This document shows, piece by piece, positions 51,969 through 60,367 of a stretch of DNA of 64,000 nt. Within the stretch, counting starts at the first letter, position 1. Every line of letters begins with the position of its first letter. The DNA lies in contig OY969771.1 in NCBI GenBank assembly GCA_963702925.1, forward strand, positions 2,852,001 through 2,916,000, written 5' to 3'. The DNA comes from CAIKMD01 sp963702925 (lineage in GTDB: Bacteria; Pseudomonadota; Alphaproteobacteria; ATCC43930; CGMCC-115725). The notes under the pieces were generated by a model. That model worked only from the letters and a program-made list of their open reading frames with translations, was not told the DNA's origin and made no database searches. A program made the translations under genes and the position numbers.

Positions 51969-52613
51969 TCAGTCTCCGTCATTCACCCCCTCCCTCGCTT
52001 CGCTACGCGAAGCTCTACCCTCCCCCCTCGAGGGGGAGGGTAGAGAGGGTGGCTCTTCCGCCGAGCGAGATTGGCTTTCGACCTCTGATTCGGCGAAGGA
52101 AATTGGCTTTGTTTCGGTGTTTTTATTTTCGCCCCCTTCTTCTAAGCGGATCGCCGCGTCGCGGCGCCGTGCCTGACGGCGCTCCAGCATTTCGCTGGCC
52201 CGGCGCAAGGCGCGGTCGAGCGCCGCCTCGTAACGCGACAGGGTTCCCATCTCGCTCGACGCGCGGCCGAAGACCGTGCCCATGACGGTGCCGTGGGTGT
52301 AAGAGCCTTTGGCGTACCAAGCGTTGATGAGCTCGGCCTCGGCGCGGGGCAAACGCCGCAGGCGCCAGGCGCAGATGGCGATGCGCTCGACCAGCTGCTC
52401 CTCGATCGCGTCCTGGGGCGCGAACAAGGCGCGCTGCGCCTCGTAAAAAGCGAAGAAATCGGCGGCGTTCTCGTCGTGCGAGACGACGTGCTTTGCGTTC
52501 AGCCCGTGGCGCATGGCGTTCCGGGCGGTTTTCGCCTTGCCGGCGTCGCTTTTGGGCCCGGTGCTTTTTTGCGCGTTGCGCCGGTTCGCCGCGATCTGTG
52601 CCTCGCTCGCCAT
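51969..52613 (-). CDS. Hypothetical protein with repeat-derived C-terminus
   Basis: 214 residues from an ATG with GGGAG upstream. The N-terminus ASEAQIAANRRNAQKSTGPK, followed by GKAKTARNAMRHGL, is a recurrent motif of short alphaproteobacterial hypothetical proteins, followed by a helical, Arg-rich region (about residues 60-165). From about residue 187 the frame runs through an intergenic palindromic element and gives PPSLPSPSRGEGRASRSE and similar; the real ancestral stop probably lay near there. No function is known. The preceding 5' flank to 52750 contains no other gene. Confidence 0.65.
   Translation of the reverse strand: MASEAQIAANRRNAQKSTGPKSDAGKAKTARNAMRHGLNAKHVVSHDENAADFFAFYEAQRALFAPQDAIEEQLVERIAICAWRLRRLPRAEAELINAWYAKGSYTHGTVMGTVFGRASSEMGTLSRYEAALDRALRRASEMLERRQARRRDAAIRLEEGGENKNTETKPISFAESEVESQSRSAEEPPSLPSPSRGEGRASRSEAREGVNDGD
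51984..52055. repeat. Palindromic intergenic repeat element (copy A)
   Basis: Contains two perfect hairpins: GCTTCGC-TAC-GCGAAGC (51997-52013) and the 27-base near-palindrome of CT- and GA-rich arms at 52016-52042, bracketed by CACCCCCTC-like and GAGAGGGTG-like ends. Related in composition and layout to the element at 61176-61296. It lies within the 3' part of the hypothetical gene at 51969. Confidence 0.65.
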
Positions 52614-52767
52614 CCCAATCTCCCACCCGCTTTCGACCCTATTTCCACCCCAAAATCGCACGCTTTTAGCGTACACTTAACGTATGTAAGTGCTGGTTTC
52701 CGTATGGTCAAGGGTAGGTCGGAGGGAGGTGGCGGCGAGGATTTATGGCGCTACGGCGGAATGAGGG

Positions 52768-53589
52768 TCAGGCCACTTGGCTGGCGGCGATCTCGTCGGT
52801 GATCACCTTGAAGCTCAGCAGCGTGGCCATGCCGAAGGTATGGCTGATCGCGACATCGGCCGCGTCGCGGCCGCGCGCGATCAGCACCCGGCCGATCCGC
52901 GGCACGTTGTTGCGCGGGTCGAAAATGTGCCACTTGCCGGCGAGATAGACCTCCATCCAGGCGGCGAAATCCATCGGCCCGTAAGGCGGCGGCGCGCCGA
53001 TATCGCCGAGATAGCCGGTGCAATAACGCGCCGGGATGTTCATGCAACGGCAGAACGCGATGGCGAGATGGGTGAAGTCGCGGCAGACGCCGCGGCGCTC
53101 GTCGAACACATCCAGAGCGGTCATGGTGGGGCGCGCGCGTTCGTAATCGAAGGCGATGTGGTGGTTGACGAAATCGCAGATCGCCTGAACCCGGCTCCAG
53201 CCCAGCGGCGTGCGGCCGAACAAATCCCAGGCCGTCTGCGACAGACGATCGGTCTCGCAATAGCGGCTGCCGAGAAGAAAGATCAGGGTTTCGTCCGGCA
53301 GCTCCTGGACCAGGTGCTGGTGCGCCGACGCGACAGTGGGGTTGGGGATGCCGCTGTCTCTCACCACCGCGCTGGTCGAAAGCCGGATGCGGCCTTTCGG
53401 CGCCACCAGCCGCGTGCACCAATTGCCGAAGCTGTCGCGATAGGCGGCCAGCGGCACCGCCGGGTCGCTCGTCACATGGTCGGGAAAGACGATGTCGGAG
53501 GCGCGCGTGTAATGAATGTTCAAGGTCAGGATCATGGGAGTCGGCTGAGGACACTCATAGATCAACTCGTAACCGACCCGGATCTGCAT
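52768..53589 (-). CDS. Transglutaminase-like domain protein, His of the triad replaced
   Basis: 273 residues. N-terminal beta region YELIYECPQPTPMILTLNIH is followed by a transglutaminase core with the nucleophile in GVCRDFTHLAIAFCR near residue 170. The usual HAWVEVYL His position reads MDFAAWMEVYL (Ala at the His site) and is followed by WHIFDPRNN with the Asp. A subgroup of relatives has Ser or Ala there, so this may be a conserved non-classical active site rather than decay. It precedes nothing on its strand and follows a second transglutaminase-like gene by 14 bases, suggesting coordinated expression. Confidence 0.82.
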   Translation of the reverse strand: MQIRVGYELIYECPQPTPMILTLNIHYTRASDIVFPDHVTSDPAVPLAAYRDSFGNWCTRLVAPKGRIRLSTSAVVRDSGIPNPTVASAHQHLVQELPDETLIFLLGSRYCETDRLSQTAWDLFGRTPLGWSRVQAICDFVNHHIAFDYERARPTMTALDVFDERRGVCRDFTHLAIAFCRCMNIPARYCTGYLGDIGAPPPYGPMDFAAWMEVYLAGKWHIFDPRNNVPRIGRVLIARGRDAADVAISHTFGMATLLSFKVITDEIAASQVA

Positions 53590-53603
53590 GCGGAGCCTCC
53601 TCT

Positions 53604-54482
53604 TTAAGCCAGATGCAATTCTTCGCTGACGGTCACGTCAACCTCCATGCCGATGAAGGCGGAGGCGTAGCCGACGAAGCTGCCCCAAAGCGGCAAAGCC
53701 TGCGCCGGGTCCCAGGCCATGGCGACGCGAATGAGATTGCGGTTGCCGATGATGCGATTGGTCGGATCGAAATCGACCCAGCCGGCGCCGGGCAAATAGA
53801 CCTGCAGCCAGGCATGGGTTGCGCCGCCGCCGAGCACGCGCGCGGGCTCGATCTCCGGCACAAAGATGTAGCCGCTGACGAAGCGCGCGGCGAAACCGAG
53901 GGAGCGCACCGCCTCGATCATCAGCAAAGCGAAGTCGCGACACGAGCCGCTACCACGTTGCAAGGTTTCGCCCGCCGTCTGCACGCCGCGCTCGATGCGG
54001 CGCCGATAGGTCAGCTGCTCGCGGATGCCGACCGTGATCGCGCGCAGCAGCGCGATGGTTTCGATCTTGCCGGAACGCGGCAGGAAACGCTTCGCCCAAC
54101 GGTCGATCTCGGGGTCGGGGGTCTGCCGGCGCAGCGCCAGCGCAAGGTCGGGCAGGTCGTCATGCGCATAGGTGAAGGGGAAGGTCGCCGCCTCGGGCTC
54201 GAGGGTATAGTGGGGCAGCTCGCTTTCGATATGCTCGAGCGCGACCATGCTGTCGAAACAGAGCTCGGTGGTGCGCCCCGAGAACGTAGCGATCGCGACC
54301 GAGTTGTCGAAGACGTCATGCACCCAGCGCAGCTGCGCCGGTTTCGGCTCGATCTCGAGACGCGTCGTGATCAGGCGCAGATCATGGCTCTCGCGCGGCC
54401 GAAACATCATGCGATGCTCGCCCAACGCGACGGGCTCCTTATAGCGGTAGGTGGTGACGTGCCGCACGGTGAGGAAACTCAT
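53604..54482 (-). CDS. Transglutaminase-like protease/amidase domain protein
   Basis: 292 residues. The N-terminal beta-strand domain (VRHVTTYRYKEPVALGEHRMM) is typical of this bacterial family. The catalytic triad is intact: SGSCRDFALLMIEAVRSLG with Cys near residue 180, THAWLQVYLPG with His near 222, and WVDFDPTN with Asp. Members cross-link or cleave peptides in the cytosol and commonly occur as neighbours of a second transglutaminase-like gene, as here. No signal peptide is seen. The promoter side lies in the 170-base spacer to the stress protein gene. Confidence 0.87.
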   Translation of the reverse strand: MSFLTVRHVTTYRYKEPVALGEHRMMFRPRESHDLRLITTRLEIEPKPAQLRWVHDVFDNSVAIATFSGRTTELCFDSMVALEHIESELPHYTLEPEAATFPFTYAHDDLPDLALALRRQTPDPEIDRWAKRFLPRSGKIETIALLRAITVGIREQLTYRRRIERGVQTAGETLQRGSGSCRDFALLMIEAVRSLGFAARFVSGYIFVPEIEPARVLGGGATHAWLQVYLPGAGWVDFDPTNRIIGNRNLIRVAMAWDPAQALPLWGSFVGYASAFIGMEVDVTVSEELHLA

Positions 54483-54652
54483 GCCGAGCCCATTTCGGCA
54501 CGCGGCTCGGCTGCTAGAGAAAGCCAGTAAGATCGCACGACGATTCCCCTCTCAAGGCCGTCACGAAGATCGAAATAGGATACGAGGCGACGGCGTTGCG
54601 ACGATAGACTCGGAAACTACCCAGCGGCGATTCCGGTTCCCGCTCTCACGGC

Positions 54653-55519
54653 CTAATGAACGATCAGCACCGGCAGCGCGGCGTCGTCGAGCGCGGATTG
54701 GGTGCAGCTGCCGAAAATCATTTCATGGGTTCGGCTGTGGCTGTGGCTGCCCATGACGACCAGATCCGCGCCCAATTCTTGGGCCGCGGCGAAAAGCTGA
54801 TGCGCCGTCGCGCGGCGATCGCTTTCGATCAACTTCGTCTCGGCGGTCACGCCGTGCCACACCATTTTGCGCGCGATGTCCTGCAAGGCATCGGCGGCAT
54901 TCGCATCCTTCTCGTCGACCGACAGGAAAACGACGCGCTTGGCCCGCGTGAGAAAAGGCATGGAAGCCGTCAGCGCGCGCGCCGCTTGCGGCGTTTCCTG
55001 CCAACAGACGACCACGGTTCGGTTTCCGTCGGAGCGGGCCTCGCGCGGCGCGATCAAGATCGGGCGGCCGCAGCCGAGCAGCAGACGGCCGAGAAGATTG
55101 CGCGGCAAGCCGTTCGGGCGCGCGCCGCGTCCCATCACCACGAGATCGTAATGCCGCGACCGGCTCATCAGCCGTTCGAGCGCGTTGTGCGATTCCTCGC
55201 ACCAGCTCGCCGACAGATGATCGGGCGGCGAAACCTCGTCCAAGACGAGATGCTGGTCGGCGCAAAATTCGGCGACATGGCGCCGCGCGTTCGATGCGCG
55301 ATTTTCCGATTCCTTTGTCAGCCGTTCGAGAACGTGAAGGCTGCCGGCGCCTTGCGCGAAATCGGCATGGGGCGTGTATGCCACGGCTTCGGCGGCGCCG
55401 ATCCGGACATGGAAAAATGCGAGATGCGCGGCAAAGAGCTTCGCCGTCGCGAGTGCGGTTGCGAAGGTGCTTGCATCCGTCGCGCTGCCGCCGACGGGAA
55501 CGAGGATCGTTTTAATCAT
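54653..55519 (-). CDS. Tandem-domain universal stress protein (UspA family)
   Basis: 288 residues containing two Usp folds. The first begins MIKTILVPVGGSATDAS and ends with VVMGRGARPNGLPRNLLGR (ATP-loop-like GRGAR) near residue 130-145; the second begins near 165 (TVVVCWQE) and ends in VMGSHSHSRTHEMIFG and PVLIVH. Usp proteins bind ATP or ligands and support survival under oxygen or nutrient stress. An FNR/FixK-type box (TTGA-N6-TCAA at 55578-55591) lies about 60 bases upstream of the start, suggesting induction at low oxygen. Confidence 0.9.
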   Translation of the reverse strand: MIKTILVPVGGSATDASTFATALATAKLFAAHLAFFHVRIGAAEAVAYTPHADFAQGAGSLHVLERLTKESENRASNARRHVAEFCADQHLVLDEVSPPDHLSASWCEESHNALERLMSRSRHYDLVVMGRGARPNGLPRNLLGRLLLGCGRPILIAPREARSDGNRTVVVCWQETPQAARALTASMPFLTRAKRVVFLSVDEKDANAADALQDIARKMVWHGVTAETKLIESDRRATAHQLFAAAQELGADLVVMGSHSHSRTHEMIFGSCTQSALDDAALPVLIVH

Positions 55520-55577
55520 CGATCGCTCTCTTGCGTACGATAATAAGAAAGTCTCCGCCGCGGCGAGAGTTTGCGCC

Positions 55578-55591
55578 TTGATCTAGCTCAA
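55578..55591 (-). promoter_or_regulatory. FNR/FixK-type box upstream of the universal stress protein gene
   Basis: TTGATCTAGCTCAA matches the TTGA-N6-TCAA core of Crp/FNR-family sites; the second half departs from TTGAT-N4-ATCAA by one base. A TATTAT -10 candidate (minus strand, 55540-55545) lies about 39 bases downstream of its centre, slightly further than the classical class II distance. Confidence 0.5.
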
Positions 55592-55715
55592 GCGGGCGGC
55601 GCTTGTGGATGCCGCGCTGGCAGCCGCCGTCGGCCGCCGGGACATCTTCCATCCGATCGCTGCATGATTACATCGCGCGCCTAACGCGCTAGCCTCCTTG
55701 CCGAGGAGATTCATC

Positions 55716-56795
55716 ATGCCGACATCCCATCCGGCGCTGATCCGCGCGGAAACATTCTGCACGACCTATCATTTGCGCGTTCCGATTTTGCTGGCACCGA
55801 TGGCGGGCGCATGCCCGACCTCGCTTTCCATCGAAGTGGCGAATGCCGGCGGGCTCGGCGCGTGCGGCGCGTTGTTGATGCAGCCGGAAGCGATCAAAAG
55901 CTGGGCAGCGGAGCTGCGCGCCGCCAGCAATGGCGGGTTCCAGCTCAATCTCTGGATTCCCGATCCCGCGCCGTCGCGCGATCCCGTGGCGGAAAACGCG
56001 ATGCGCGACTTCCTGCGCCGTTGGGGACCCGAAGTCGCGCAAGACGCCGGCGACGCCAAGCCGCCGGATTTTGCGGCGCAATGCGCGGCGATGATCGCGG
56101 CCGGGCCCGCGATCATCTCGTCGATCATGGGGCTTTATCCGCCGAGCTTTGTCGCGACGATGAAAGCGCGCGGCATCAAATGGTTCGCGACCGCGACCAC
56201 CATTGCCGAAGCCAAGGCAGCCGCGGCGGCCGGCGCCGATGCGATCGTCGCGCAAGGCATGGAAGCGGGCGGGCATCGCGGCGCGTTCGACGCGGCGAAG
56301 GCCGAGGCGGGCATGGTCGGCTTGTTCGCGCTGCTTCCGGCGGTGGTCGATGCGGTCGAGGTACCGGTGATCGCGACCGGCGGCATCGCCGATGCACGCG
56401 GCGTGGCGGCGGCTTTGCTGCTCGGCGCGTCGGCGGTTCAGATCGGCACTGGATTTCTGCGCTGTCCCGAAGCGAAGCTGCCGTCTTCTTGGGCCGATGC
56501 GATCGGGCGGAGTCTCCCTGAGGAAACCACGGTCACGCGCGCTTTCTCCGGCCGTTCCGGGCGCAGCATCGCAACCGCTTATACCCGCGCCGCCGCGGCA
56601 CCGGATGCGCCGCTGCCGGCGCCTTACCCGGTGCAACGCGGGCTGACCCAGGCAATGCGCGAAACTGCCGCGAAAGGCAACGACATCGATCGTATGCAGG
56701 CTTGGGCGGGGCAATCGGCGGGGCTCGCACGCGCGCAACCGGCTGACGATCTCGTGCGCGCGCTGTGGGACGAGGCGCAGGCGCTTCTGCGTTAA
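55716..56795 (+). CDS. Nitronate monooxygenase (2-nitropropane dioxygenase family)
   Basis: 359 residues from an ATG with GAGGAG upstream (a nearer in-frame upstream Met is less well placed). The FMN barrel is shown by PILLAPMAGACPTSLSIEVA near residue 23, AQGMEAGGHRGAFD near 185, VIATGGIADARGVAAALLLGASAVQIGTGF near 225, and MGLYPP. These enzymes oxidise alkyl nitronates to carbonyl compounds plus nitrite, or act as enoyl reductases in related groups. It is flanked on both sides by FNR-type boxes, but lies outside their apparent targets (the upstream stress gene is divergent). Confidence 0.9.
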   Translation: MPTSHPALIRAETFCTTYHLRVPILLAPMAGACPTSLSIEVANAGGLGACGALLMQPEAIKSWAAELRAASNGGFQLNLWIPDPAPSRDPVAENAMRDFLRRWGPEVAQDAGDAKPPDFAAQCAAMIAAGPAIISSIMGLYPPSFVATMKARGIKWFATATTIAEAKAAAAAGADAIVAQGMEAGGHRGAFDAAKAEAGMVGLFALLPAVVDAVEVPVIATGGIADARGVAAALLLGASAVQIGTGFLRCPEAKLPSSWADAIGRSLPEETTVTRAFSGRSGRSIATAYTRAAAAPDAPLPAPYPVQRGLTQAMRETAAKGNDIDRMQAWAGQSAGLARAQPADDLVRALWDEAQALLR

Positions 56796-56813
56796 CGCAA
56801 CGCTCAAGCAACC

Positions 56814-56827
56814 TTGATCCAAATCAA
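56814..56827 (+). promoter_or_regulatory. Perfect FNR/FixK box upstream of the sensor kinase gene
   Basis: TTGATCCAAATCAA fits TTGAT-N4-ATCAA exactly. Its centre (56820.5) is 28.5 bases upstream of a TATTAT hexamer at 56849-56854, so transcription would start near 56861 with the box centred at about -41, the class II activator position of FNR-type regulators. Confidence 0.7.
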
Positions 56828-56848
56828 TGGTTTCTGGGCGTCAGTTAC

Positions 56849-56854
56849 TATTAT
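56849..56854 (+). promoter_or_regulatory. Predicted -10 element of the FNR-controlled promoter
   Basis: TATTAT (one mismatch to TATAAT), 18 bases before the TTG start at 56872 and correctly spaced from the FNR-type box. Confidence 0.5.
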
Positions 56855-56871
56855 GACAACGATAGAGGCGG

Positions 56872-59448
56872 TTGAGCCGTTCATTTTTGGGGAAAACGCG
56901 GAGCGTGACACCCATCCTACCCAAACAGCCTCAGACTCGCTTCGCCCGTCTTGCCGATGCCCCCGGCTGGCAAGTCGGCGCGGCCGTCATCCTGATCGCC
57001 GCGGTCATCATTGGGTTCTTCGCCTACGACCAATGGCAGCGATATAACGACGCGCTCGCGCTTGCCGACCGCGAAACGCGCAACGCCTCGCTGCTCGTGG
57101 CGGAGCACACCGCTCAAACCTTGGAGAACATCTCGGCGGTGTTGAACGCGGCCGCCGGGCTCGCCGCCGACGTTGCCGCCGGCCGCTACCGGAATCCGGC
57201 CACGATCCACAGTTTGCTGCGGGCGATTCATGGCGGCTCGCCGGTTCTGCGCACGGTGAGCTGGACCGACGCCGACGGCAACCGGATCGCGACATCGCAG
57301 TTTGCCGATCCGCCGCCGCTCAACGTTTCCGACGAAGAGCATTTCGTCGTCCAGCGCCTGGGCAGTGGCGAGACCATGCACATCGCGGCGGCCGAGCGCT
57401 CCAAGATCAGCGGCGATTGGGTAATCAATGTCTCGCGCCGGCTGCAATCGCCCGATGGACAATTTGCCGGGGTGGTTACGGCGGTCGTCGACCCGCAATA
57501 TTTCGCGGCGGTCTATCGCTCGCTCGAGCTCGGACCCAGCCGCGTCGCCGTCCTTTTGCGGGGCGACGGCACTATTCTTGTGCGCGAGCCGCAAGACGTG
57601 CAGAGACTGGGCCGATCCGTCGCCGGCGGCCCGCTGTTCCGCGAACACCTGGCCTTCGCGTCGGCCGGAACGTTTCACGAGCGCGTCGATCTCGATGGCC
57701 AGAATCGCATCGTCAGCTATGCGCGCGTGCCGGAAAGCACGGCGGTGGTTGCGGTCAGCGTCTCGCGCGCGGACGCGCTGGCGGCATTCGATAGCGATCT
57801 CGTCCGCGGTGGGGTGCGGCTGGCGCTGACCCTGCTGGTGCTTTTCGTTGGCGCCGAGATCCTCATTCTGCAATTGCAGCGCCGCCGCCGCGCGGACGAT
57901 CAGTTCCGCGACCTGCTGGAGTCGGCGCCCGACGCCATGCTGATCGTCGATCAGAAAGGCCTCATCACGCTGGTCAATCATCAATTCGAGACGCTCTTCG
58001 GCTACGCGCGGGCGGAGATTTTGGGGCACGAGGTCGAAGAGCTGATCCCCAAGCCTTATCGCGAACACCATCCGCTCTATCGCAAAAGCTTCATGCAGCA
58101 ACCGCAGGCGCGGCCGATGGGCTCGGGGCTCGAGTTGTCCGGCATCCGCAAGGACGGCACGAGCTTCCCGATCGAGGTCAGCATCAGCCCGCTGCAAACC
58201 CCGGGCGGTCTCCTGGTTTCCAGCGCGATCCGCGACGTCACCGCGCGCAAGCAAGCCGATGCCGAGTTGATCGAGGCCAAGCAAAGCGCGGAGCAAGCCA
58301 ACCGCGCGAAATCCGATTTCCTGTCGAGCATGAGTTACGAATTGCGGACGCCGCTCAACGCGGTGATCGGCTTCGCGCAGATGCTCGATCTCGACCCGGC
58401 TGGCAGGCTGACGGCGAAGCAGCAGGAATATTGCGGCTACATCAAATCCGGCGGCGAGCACCTGCTCGAACTGGTGAACGAGGTGCTGGATCTTTCCGGC
58501 ATCGAGGCCGGGAGGCTCAATCTATCGATCGAACCGGTCAACGTTCAAGCGACGCTCGATGAAATCAACACCTCGATGTGGCCGCTCGCGGAAAAAGCCG
58601 GTTTGACCTTCGACATGGCGATTGTCCCCGCTTCCATGGCGGTGCGCGCCGATCAGTTCCGCCTGCGCCAGATTTTGATCAACCTCGTCTCCAACGCGAT
58701 CAAATATAACCGGCGCGGCGGAGGCGTGACCCTCTCCGCGTTGCCGTCGCCCGGCGGACGCGTGCGGCTCGTCGTCAGCGATACCGGCATCGGAATCGCG
58801 CAGGAGCGTCAGAGCGAGCTCTTCGAGCCGTTTCATCGGCTCGGCGCCGAGTACACCGAAGTCGCGGGAACCGGCATCGGCCTTGCGCTTTCACGCAAGC
58901 TGGTCGCCGCGATGGGCGGAACGATCGATTTCTTCAGCCGGCCGGGCCAGGGCAGTACGTTCTGGATCGAGCTGCCGGTCGCCGTCGCGATCGCGCCGCG
59001 CGATATTTCGGCGGCCACGGTCGCGGCGACGAATTCGCGTGCGAGAGCCGGCGGATATACCTTGCTCTACATCGAGGACAATCCCGCCAATCTGCACCTC
59101 ATGGAGCATCTCATCGCGACGATCCCGGATGTTGCCATGCTGTCATCGGCGGCGCCGGCACTCGGCCTCGATATGGCGGTCGCCCACCAGCCGCATGTGA
59201 TCGTGCTCGATCTCAACCTGCCGGGAATGAACGGCTTTGAAGTCCTCGATCGGCTGAAGGCGATGCCGGAGACGCGCGACATTCCGGTTCTGGCGCTCAC
59301 CGCCGCTGCCTTTCCGCGTGACATCAGGGCCGGACTGGCCGCGGGCTTCTTCCGCTATCTCACCAAGCCCCTCGATGTGAATGCCTTTCTCGCCGCCATC
59401 GACGAAGCGTTCGCGCGCGGCAAGGAAGGCAAGTCCGCATCGGCCTGA
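56872..59448 (+). CDS. Hybrid sensor histidine kinase with Tyr in place of the phospho-acceptor His
   Basis: 858 residues from TTG 56872; GTG 56905 is an alternative start. Order of parts: transmembrane segment (about 34-52), periplasmic sensor (about 55-300), second transmembrane segment (about 312-334), PAS domain (about 345-450), HisKA dimerisation region (about 475-540), HATPase domain (about 590-700; N box LVSNAIKYN, DTGIGIA, GTGIGLAL), and receiver domain (about 725-845) with acidic ED, Asp in VLDLNLPG and Lys in LTKPLD. The H-box reads FLSSMSYELRTPLNAV: Tyr (codon TAC, 58336-58338, residue 489) where His is expected. Without that His it cannot autophosphorylate conventionally. No partner regulator is adjacent. 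Confidence 0.88.
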   Translation: MSRSFLGKTRSVTPILPKQPQTRFARLADAPGWQVGAAVILIAAVIIGFFAYDQWQRYNDALALADRETRNASLLVAEHTAQTLENISAVLNAAAGLAADVAAGRYRNPATIHSLLRAIHGGSPVLRTVSWTDADGNRIATSQFADPPPLNVSDEEHFVVQRLGSGETMHIAAAERSKISGDWVINVSRRLQSPDGQFAGVVTAVVDPQYFAAVYRSLELGPSRVAVLLRGDGTILVREPQDVQRLGRSVAGGPLFREHLAFASAGTFHERVDLDGQNRIVSYARVPESTAVVAVSVSRADALAAFDSDLVRGGVRLALTLLVLFVGAEILILQLQRRRRADDQFRDLLESAPDAMLIVDQKGLITLVNHQFETLFGYARAEILGHEVEELIPKPYREHHPLYRKSFMQQPQARPMGSGLELSGIRKDGTSFPIEVSISPLQTPGGLLVSSAIRDVTARKQADAELIEAKQSAEQANRAKSDFLSSMSYELRTPLNAVIGFAQMLDLDPAGRLTAKQQEYCGYIKSGGEHLLELVNEVLDLSGIEAGRLNLSIEPVNVQATLDEINTSMWPLAEKAGLTFDMAIVPASMAVRADQFRLRQILINLVSNAIKYNRRGGGVTLSALPSPGGRVRLVVSDTGIGIAQERQSELFEPFHRLGAEYTEVAGTGIGLALSRKLVAAMGGTIDFFSRPGQGSTFWIELPVAVAIAPRDISAATVAATNSRARAGGYTLLYIEDNPANLHLMEHLIATIPDVAMLSSAAPALGLDMAVAHQPHVIVLDLNLPGMNGFEVLDRLKAMPETRDIPVLALTAAAFPRDIRAGLAAGFFRYLTKPLDVNAFLAAIDEAFARGKEGKSASA

Positions 59449-59545
59449 GCGCAAGATCGGTTGGCGGCGGCGCGGCGCCGGTCTTGATTTTTGCCGCGAA
59501 TCCCCGGCTAATCGGCGGAACCACGAAACATGAAGGGCTGCACGA

Positions 59546-60238
59546 ATGACCGCCGGATTTCCCGACAAGAAAACCATGGCCGAGCTGACGGCGAAGATGC
59601 TCTTGGAGGTCGAAGCGGTGCGCTTCATGACCGACAAGCCCTTCATCTTCACCTCGGGCTGGGCAAGCCCGGTCTATACCGATTGCCGGCGGCTCATCTC
59701 GTTTCCGCGCGTGCGCCAGACTTTGATGGATTTCGGCACCGCCACGATCATGCGCGAAGCGGGTTTCGAATGTTTCGATGCCGTGGCCGGGGGCGAGACC
59801 GCGGGCATTCCCTTCGCCGCCTGGATGGCCGATCGGCTGTCGCTGCCGATGCTCTATGTGCGCAAGAAGGCCAAAGGCTTCGGCCGCAACGCGCAGATCG
59901 AAGGCGAGGTCAAGGAAGGCCAGCGCGTGCTGCTGGTCGAGGACATGACCACCGACGGGCGCAGCAAGGTCAATTTCTGCAACGCGCTGCGCCAGGCCGG
60001 CGCGTCGGTCGAGCATTGCTTCGTCGTGTTCTTCTACGACATCTTCCCGGAAGGGCGGAAAATCCTGAAAGAGCTCGGGGTCGAGCTGCATGCGCTCGCG
60101 ACCTGGTGGGACGTGCTTGCCGCCGCCAAGGAAAGCGGCAAGTTCGAGCGCTCGCTGCTGGGCGACATCGAAGCCTTCATGAAAGATCCGCCCGCCTGGT
60201 CGAAGGCGCATGGCGGCGCCGGCGAAGCGGCGGATTAA
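59546..60238 (+). CDS. pyrE: Orotate phosphoribosyltransferase
   Basis: 230 residues. The PRPP-binding motif VLLVEDMTTDGRSK lies near residue 132, and FIFTSGWASPVYTDCRRLISFPRVRQ near residue 33 holds orotate and PRPP contacts; YVRKKAKGFGRNAQIEGE near 105 is the mobile loop with catalytic Lys. It converts orotate to OMP in pyrimidine synthesis. ATG is preceded by an indistinct ribosome site, and TTGATTTTTG lies in the short spacer. It is a housekeeping gene with no obvious link to its neighbours. A palindromic repeat follows the stop. Confidence 0.95.
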   Translation: MTAGFPDKKTMAELTAKMLLEVEAVRFMTDKPFIFTSGWASPVYTDCRRLISFPRVRQTLMDFGTATIMREAGFECFDAVAGGETAGIPFAAWMADRLSLPMLYVRKKAKGFGRNAQIEGEVKEGQRVLLVEDMTTDGRSKVNFCNALRQAGASVEHCFVVFFYDIFPEGRKILKELGVELHALATWWDVLAAAKESGKFERSLLGDIEAFMKDPPAWSKAHGGAGEAAD

Positions 60239-60266
60239 AGCAAGATCGAAACCAGGCGAACCGAGC

Positions 60267-60346
60267 GTCGTCGCCCCTGCGAAAGCAGGGGCCTAGGGGC
60301 AACCACGCGTCATTCGCCCTGGATTCCTGCTTTCGCGGGAATGACG
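60267..60346. repeat. Palindromic intergenic repeat after pyrE
   Basis: Two dyads: CCCCTGCGAAAGCAGGGG (60274-60291) and CGTCATTC (60308-60315) with GAATGACG (60339-60346) enclosing CTGCTTTCGCGGG. The second unit resembles the widespread alphaproteobacterial repeat seen many times per genome. It could act as a bidirectional terminator for pyrE and the convergent SDR gene. Confidence 0.6.
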
Positions 60347-60367
60347 GTTTGATTTAGCGCCCGAGTC

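Noticed and set aside
56917..58461. Minus-strand open frame of 514 codons inside the sensor kinase gene
   Set aside because: Shadow frame of the kinase; no start signal or domain.
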